Of a DNA stretch of 64,000 nt, positions 61,501 to 64,000 are shown piece after piece. The DNA is from UBA11574 sp963752565 (GTDB lineage: Bacteria; Desulfobacterota; Desulfobacteria; Desulfobacterales; UBA11574). Location of the stretch: positions 11,501 through 75,500 of the forward strand of contig CAVVZC010000016.1 in NCBI GenBank assembly GCA_963752565.1, given 5' to 3'. Both the position numbers and the translations under genes were made by a program. The notes below the pieces were generated by a model. That model was not told the DNA's origin and ran no database searches. It saw only the letters and a list, made by a program, of their open reading frames with translations. Position 1 is the stretch's first letter. Each line of letters starts with the position of its first letter.

Positions 61501-62658
61501 ATGATGAAACGTGCGTTGATAACCGGAATAACCGGTCAAGACGGTGCATATCTGGCAGAACTGTTGCTGGATAAAGGTTATGAGGTCCACGGTATTAAGC
61601 GACGCTCTTCTTTGTTCAATACACAGCGGGTGGACCATCTGTATCAGGATCCGCACGAAGAGGATGTACGTTTTGTTCTTCATTATGGGGATCTTACAGA
61701 TGCTACGAACCTGATAAGAATTGTTCAGGAGGTTCAACCCGACGAAATTTATAATTTGGGTGCCCAGAGCCATGTTAAAGTGTCTTTTGAGTCCCCTGAG
61801 TACACTGCAGATGCGGATGCGTTGGGAACGTTGCGCCTTCTGGAAGCCATTCGAATGCTGGGACTTGAGAAAAAGACCAGGTTTTATCAGGCATCTACAT
61901 CAGAATTATATGGGAAAGTTCGAGAAATTCCCCAAACCGAAACAACGCCTTTTTACCCGCGTTCACCTTATGCATGCGCCAAACTCTATGCTTACTGGTG
62001 TACCATCAATTATCGTGAAGCATATGGCATTTATGCCTGTAACGGGATTCTTTTTAATCATGAATCACCTCTTCGTGGTGAAACCTTTGTTTCTCGTAAA
62101 ATTACCAGAGCAGTGGCTCGTATAGTTCTTGGACTTCAGGAAAAGCTTTTTCTTGGGAATTTAGATGCATTGCGAGACTGGGGGCATGCCAAAGACTTTG
62201 TTCAGGCACAGTGGCTTATTCTACAACAGGAAGAACCTGATGACTACGTTATTGCCACCGGGGAACAATATTCAGTAAGAAAATTTTGTGAACTCGCATT
62301 TTCGGAAGTGGGTATTCAGCTTGAATGGGAAGGCAAAGGGATTTCTGAAAGAGGGATGATAAAAGATATACAACTCTCGGCCTTACTAAAAAAATATGAT
62401 CGTCGTGACCAACTGCGAGAACTGCATCACGGCCAGACCGTTGTTGCTATTGATCCACGCTATTTCAGACCTACTGAAGTGGATACACTTTTAGGAGATC
62501 CTTCAAAAGCGCAAAAACAACTGGGATGGAAGCGAGAAATTTCTTTTGATCAGATGGTCCAAGAAATGATCGAGCATGATCTGAACGAAGGCATGCGTGA
62601 AGCCATTTGGAAACAAAAAGGATTTGCCATTCCGGACAGTTTTGAAGCCAACATGTAA
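61501..62658 (+). CDS. gmd: GDP-mannose 4,6-dehydratase
   Basis: A protein of 385 aa. The NADP site ALITGITGQDGAYLAELLLD is at residues 5-24, then KRRSSLFNTQRVDHLY, the active-site Ser/Thr in ASTSELYGKV and YxxxK in SPYACAKLYAYW, and FNHESPLRGETFVSRKI. It turns GDP-mannose into GDP-4-keto-6-deoxymannose. ATG 61501 follows AGGAG by 6 nt. With fcl it makes GDP-fucose for a surface polysaccharide. Confidence 0.96.
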   Translation: MMKRALITGITGQDGAYLAELLLDKGYEVHGIKRRSSLFNTQRVDHLYQDPHEEDVRFVLHYGDLTDATNLIRIVQEVQPDEIYNLGAQSHVKVSFESPEYTADADALGTLRLLEAIRMLGLEKKTRFYQASTSELYGKVREIPQTETTPFYPRSPYACAKLYAYWCTINYREAYGIYACNGILFNHESPLRGETFVSRKITRAVARIVLGLQEKLFLGNLDALRDWGHAKDFVQAQWLILQQEEPDDYVIATGEQYSVRKFCELAFSEVGIQLEWEGKGISERGMIKDIQLSALLKKYDRRDQLRELHHGQTVVAIDPRYFRPTEVDTLLGDPSKAQKQLGWKREISFDQMVQEMIEHDLNEGMREAIWKQKGFAIPDSFEANM

Positions 62659-62735
62659 CTTAAATGCTAAATATTCAGGTTCACAGTTATACAGGTTCAA
62701 GGTTAGAGGGCGATGAAGATCGAGCGAATTCAAAG

Positions 62736-62837
62736 ATGTCTACGAGACAAGCCAGACGAACGCGTGCTGCAGTTCATGGATTTATCAAATATCTCAAGAA
62801 ATATGAAGAGAACAAAACAACCAACCGTGAACCGTGA
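62736..62837 (+). pseudogene. C-terminal remnant of a four-helix-bundle (23S rRNA intervening-type) protein
   Basis: The frame reads MSTRQARRTRAAVHGFIKYL, then KKYEENKTTNREP and stop. The TRQARRTRAAV..FI.YL pattern matches the last part of the four-helix-bundle family that is scattered in polysaccharide loci and rRNA inserts. The flanks hold GGTTCACAG (about 62679) and CCGTGAACC (about 62831), an inverted pair. No start region. Confidence 0.35.
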
Positions 62838-62864
62838 ACCTAACAACCTGAGAATTTAACTTAA

Positions 62865-63951
62865 ATGGACAAGAACTCTACAATATATATCGCAGGCCAC
62901 AACGGGCTTGTGGGTTCAGCTTTATACCGTAGATTAGACGCCGACGGCTACTCAAACTTGATTGTTCGAAACCATTCGGATTTGGATCTCACAAGACAAA
63001 AAGATGTGGAAGCTTTTTTTCAATTAGAAAAACCGGATCATGTTTTTTTGGCGGCAGCAAAGGTTGGTGGTATTATGGCCAATGATACCTATCCGGCGGA
63101 GTTTATTTACACGAACCTGACTATTCAAAATAATATTATTCATGCGGCGTGGCGAACCGGTGTTCAGCAGCTGCTCTTTTTAGGCTCCTCATGCATCTAC
63201 CCGAGAGAATGCCCGCAGCCCATGAAAGAAGATTATCTTTTAACCGGGCCCCTTGAACCCACCAATGAACCATATGCAGTGGCTAAAATTGCAGGCATAA
63301 AAATGTGCCAATCCTATAATCGCCAGTATGGCACACAGTATTTATGTGTCATGCCGACAAACCTGTATGGTCCCAACGACAATTTCGACTTGGAAACCAG
63401 CCATGTTCTTCCAGCACTGATTCGAAAATTTCATCTGGCCAAACTTGCCCATCAGGGAGATTGGGAAAAGATTAAAAAAGATGAACAAAAATATGGTGCA
63501 ATTCCTGAAGAGGTCAAACAGTCTATCGGTTTTAGCCCTTCTTTTTCAAGACAATCAAAAATTACCTTCCGGCTTCAATCCTTCGGTTCTACTTTGGGGG
63601 AGCGGCAATCCTCGAAGAGAGTTACTTCACGTTGATGATCTTGCAGATGCCTGTATCTATTTGAGTAGACTGGAAGAAGATGTTTTGCAAAATTTCTTCG
63701 ATACCAATCATACTCCACTATTAAATATAGGTTGCGGCGAGGATCGGACAATCAAAGAAATTGCTTCAATCGTATCTGAAGTTGTAGGTTATAAAGGAGA
63801 TGTGTCCTGGGATCAAAGCAAACCCGATGGAACTCCTCAGAAGTTATTCGATATTTCTCAAATCAAAAGACTGGGATGGAAACCGAATATTGATTTGAAA
63901 GACGGTATTCGCAGCGTTTACGAATGGTACTTGAAAAGTGTGACAGGATAG
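62865..63951 (+). CDS. fcl: GDP-L-fucose synthase, split by a +1 frameshift
   Basis: The first frame starts STIYIAGHNGLVGSALYRRL (NADP site) and has LGSSCIYPRECPQPMKEDYL, EPYAVAKIAGIKMCQSYNRQ (YxxxK), then runs out after FSRQSKITFRLQ. The next frame gives LPSGFNPSVLLWGSGNPRRE, LLHVDDLADACIYLSRL and the C-terminal GWKPNIDLKDGIRSVYEWYL. Dropping one A from the AAAAA run 63557-63561 gives FSRQSKLPSGFNPSVLLWGS. Full length would be about 361 aa, longer than usual (about 315 aa) because of an insert near AHQGDWEKIKKDEQKYGAIP. It acts after Gmd. Confidence 0.85.
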
Positions 63952-64000
63952 TTTCCCACGGCAGTTAGCCTCTGTATTCGGCAAATTAAAGTTAAAGGAC

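Overview
The window reads as a chromosomal stretch of a Gram-negative, strictly bacterial genome of moderate to low GC. The gene set fits Desulfobacterota, probably Desulfobacterales (an inference from family resemblance, not a measured placement). Supporting points are a TonB/ExbBD-energised outer membrane, short self-cleaving Psd plus PssA, FolE2, a YcaO-TPR protein, a protein fused to an HPr-like domain, a zinc-ribbon gene next to rnpB, and a dnaG-rpoD pair.

Layout. 1-1065 is the start of a giant PKS/PUFA-synthase-like gene that runs off the left edge. 1.1-10.2 kb is accessory: an acyltransferase, a DinB fossil, a QueG-like Fe-S protein, a cold-shock gene, tRNA-Leu, a phospholipase C/CDF transporter/DUF2889 trio, a GC-rich aminotransferase, and two gene fragments around 9.4-9.65 kb. 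10.2-22.4 kb is a cobamide regulon of two minus-strand operons, each behind its own promoter and cobalamin riboswitch: (i) TonB-dependent receptor-exbB-exbD-tonB-cobQ-cobT; (ii) btuF-btuC-btuD-cobU-cobS-cbiR. Together they would import corrinoids, remodel them (CbiR opens the nucleotide loop) and reassemble them (CobU, CobS, CobT). The second riboswitch carries a 142-bp inverted-repeat element inside its aptamer; relatives of this element lie at 39.6 kb and 60.6 kb.

22.5-39.3 kb is housekeeping: recC with no recB/recD beside it, lon-tsaB, psd-pssA, leuB-asd-greA-rpoZ-ttcA-like-folE2, dacB, dtd, a glycerate kinase and yqgE. 40.4-45.4 kb has a dynamin-like GTPase followed by a ParA ATPase, facing a YcaO-TPR gene. 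45.5-50.0 kb has tRNA-Ala, hisB and hisA, separated by an island with a 27-bp direct repeat, an XRE regulator and an unknown gene. 50.4-59.1 kb holds dnaG-rpoD, a CAT tRNA, nif3, a zinc-ribbon coiled-coil gene, rnpB, the HPr-like fusion and ispD. 59.5-64 kb has a ComEA-like protein, an ERCC4 nuclease fossil, a nest of repeats, and the start of an exopolysaccharide locus (regulator, gmd, fcl).

A pattern across the window: five genes (cbiR, an ABC-exporter fragment, rpoZ, the YcaO gene and fcl) are each broken by what looks like one extra base, in or next to a run of A on the coding strand. This is either a systematic sequence error or real slippage, and it decides how those genes should be read. 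No CRISPR array, complete insertion sequence or prophage was seen.
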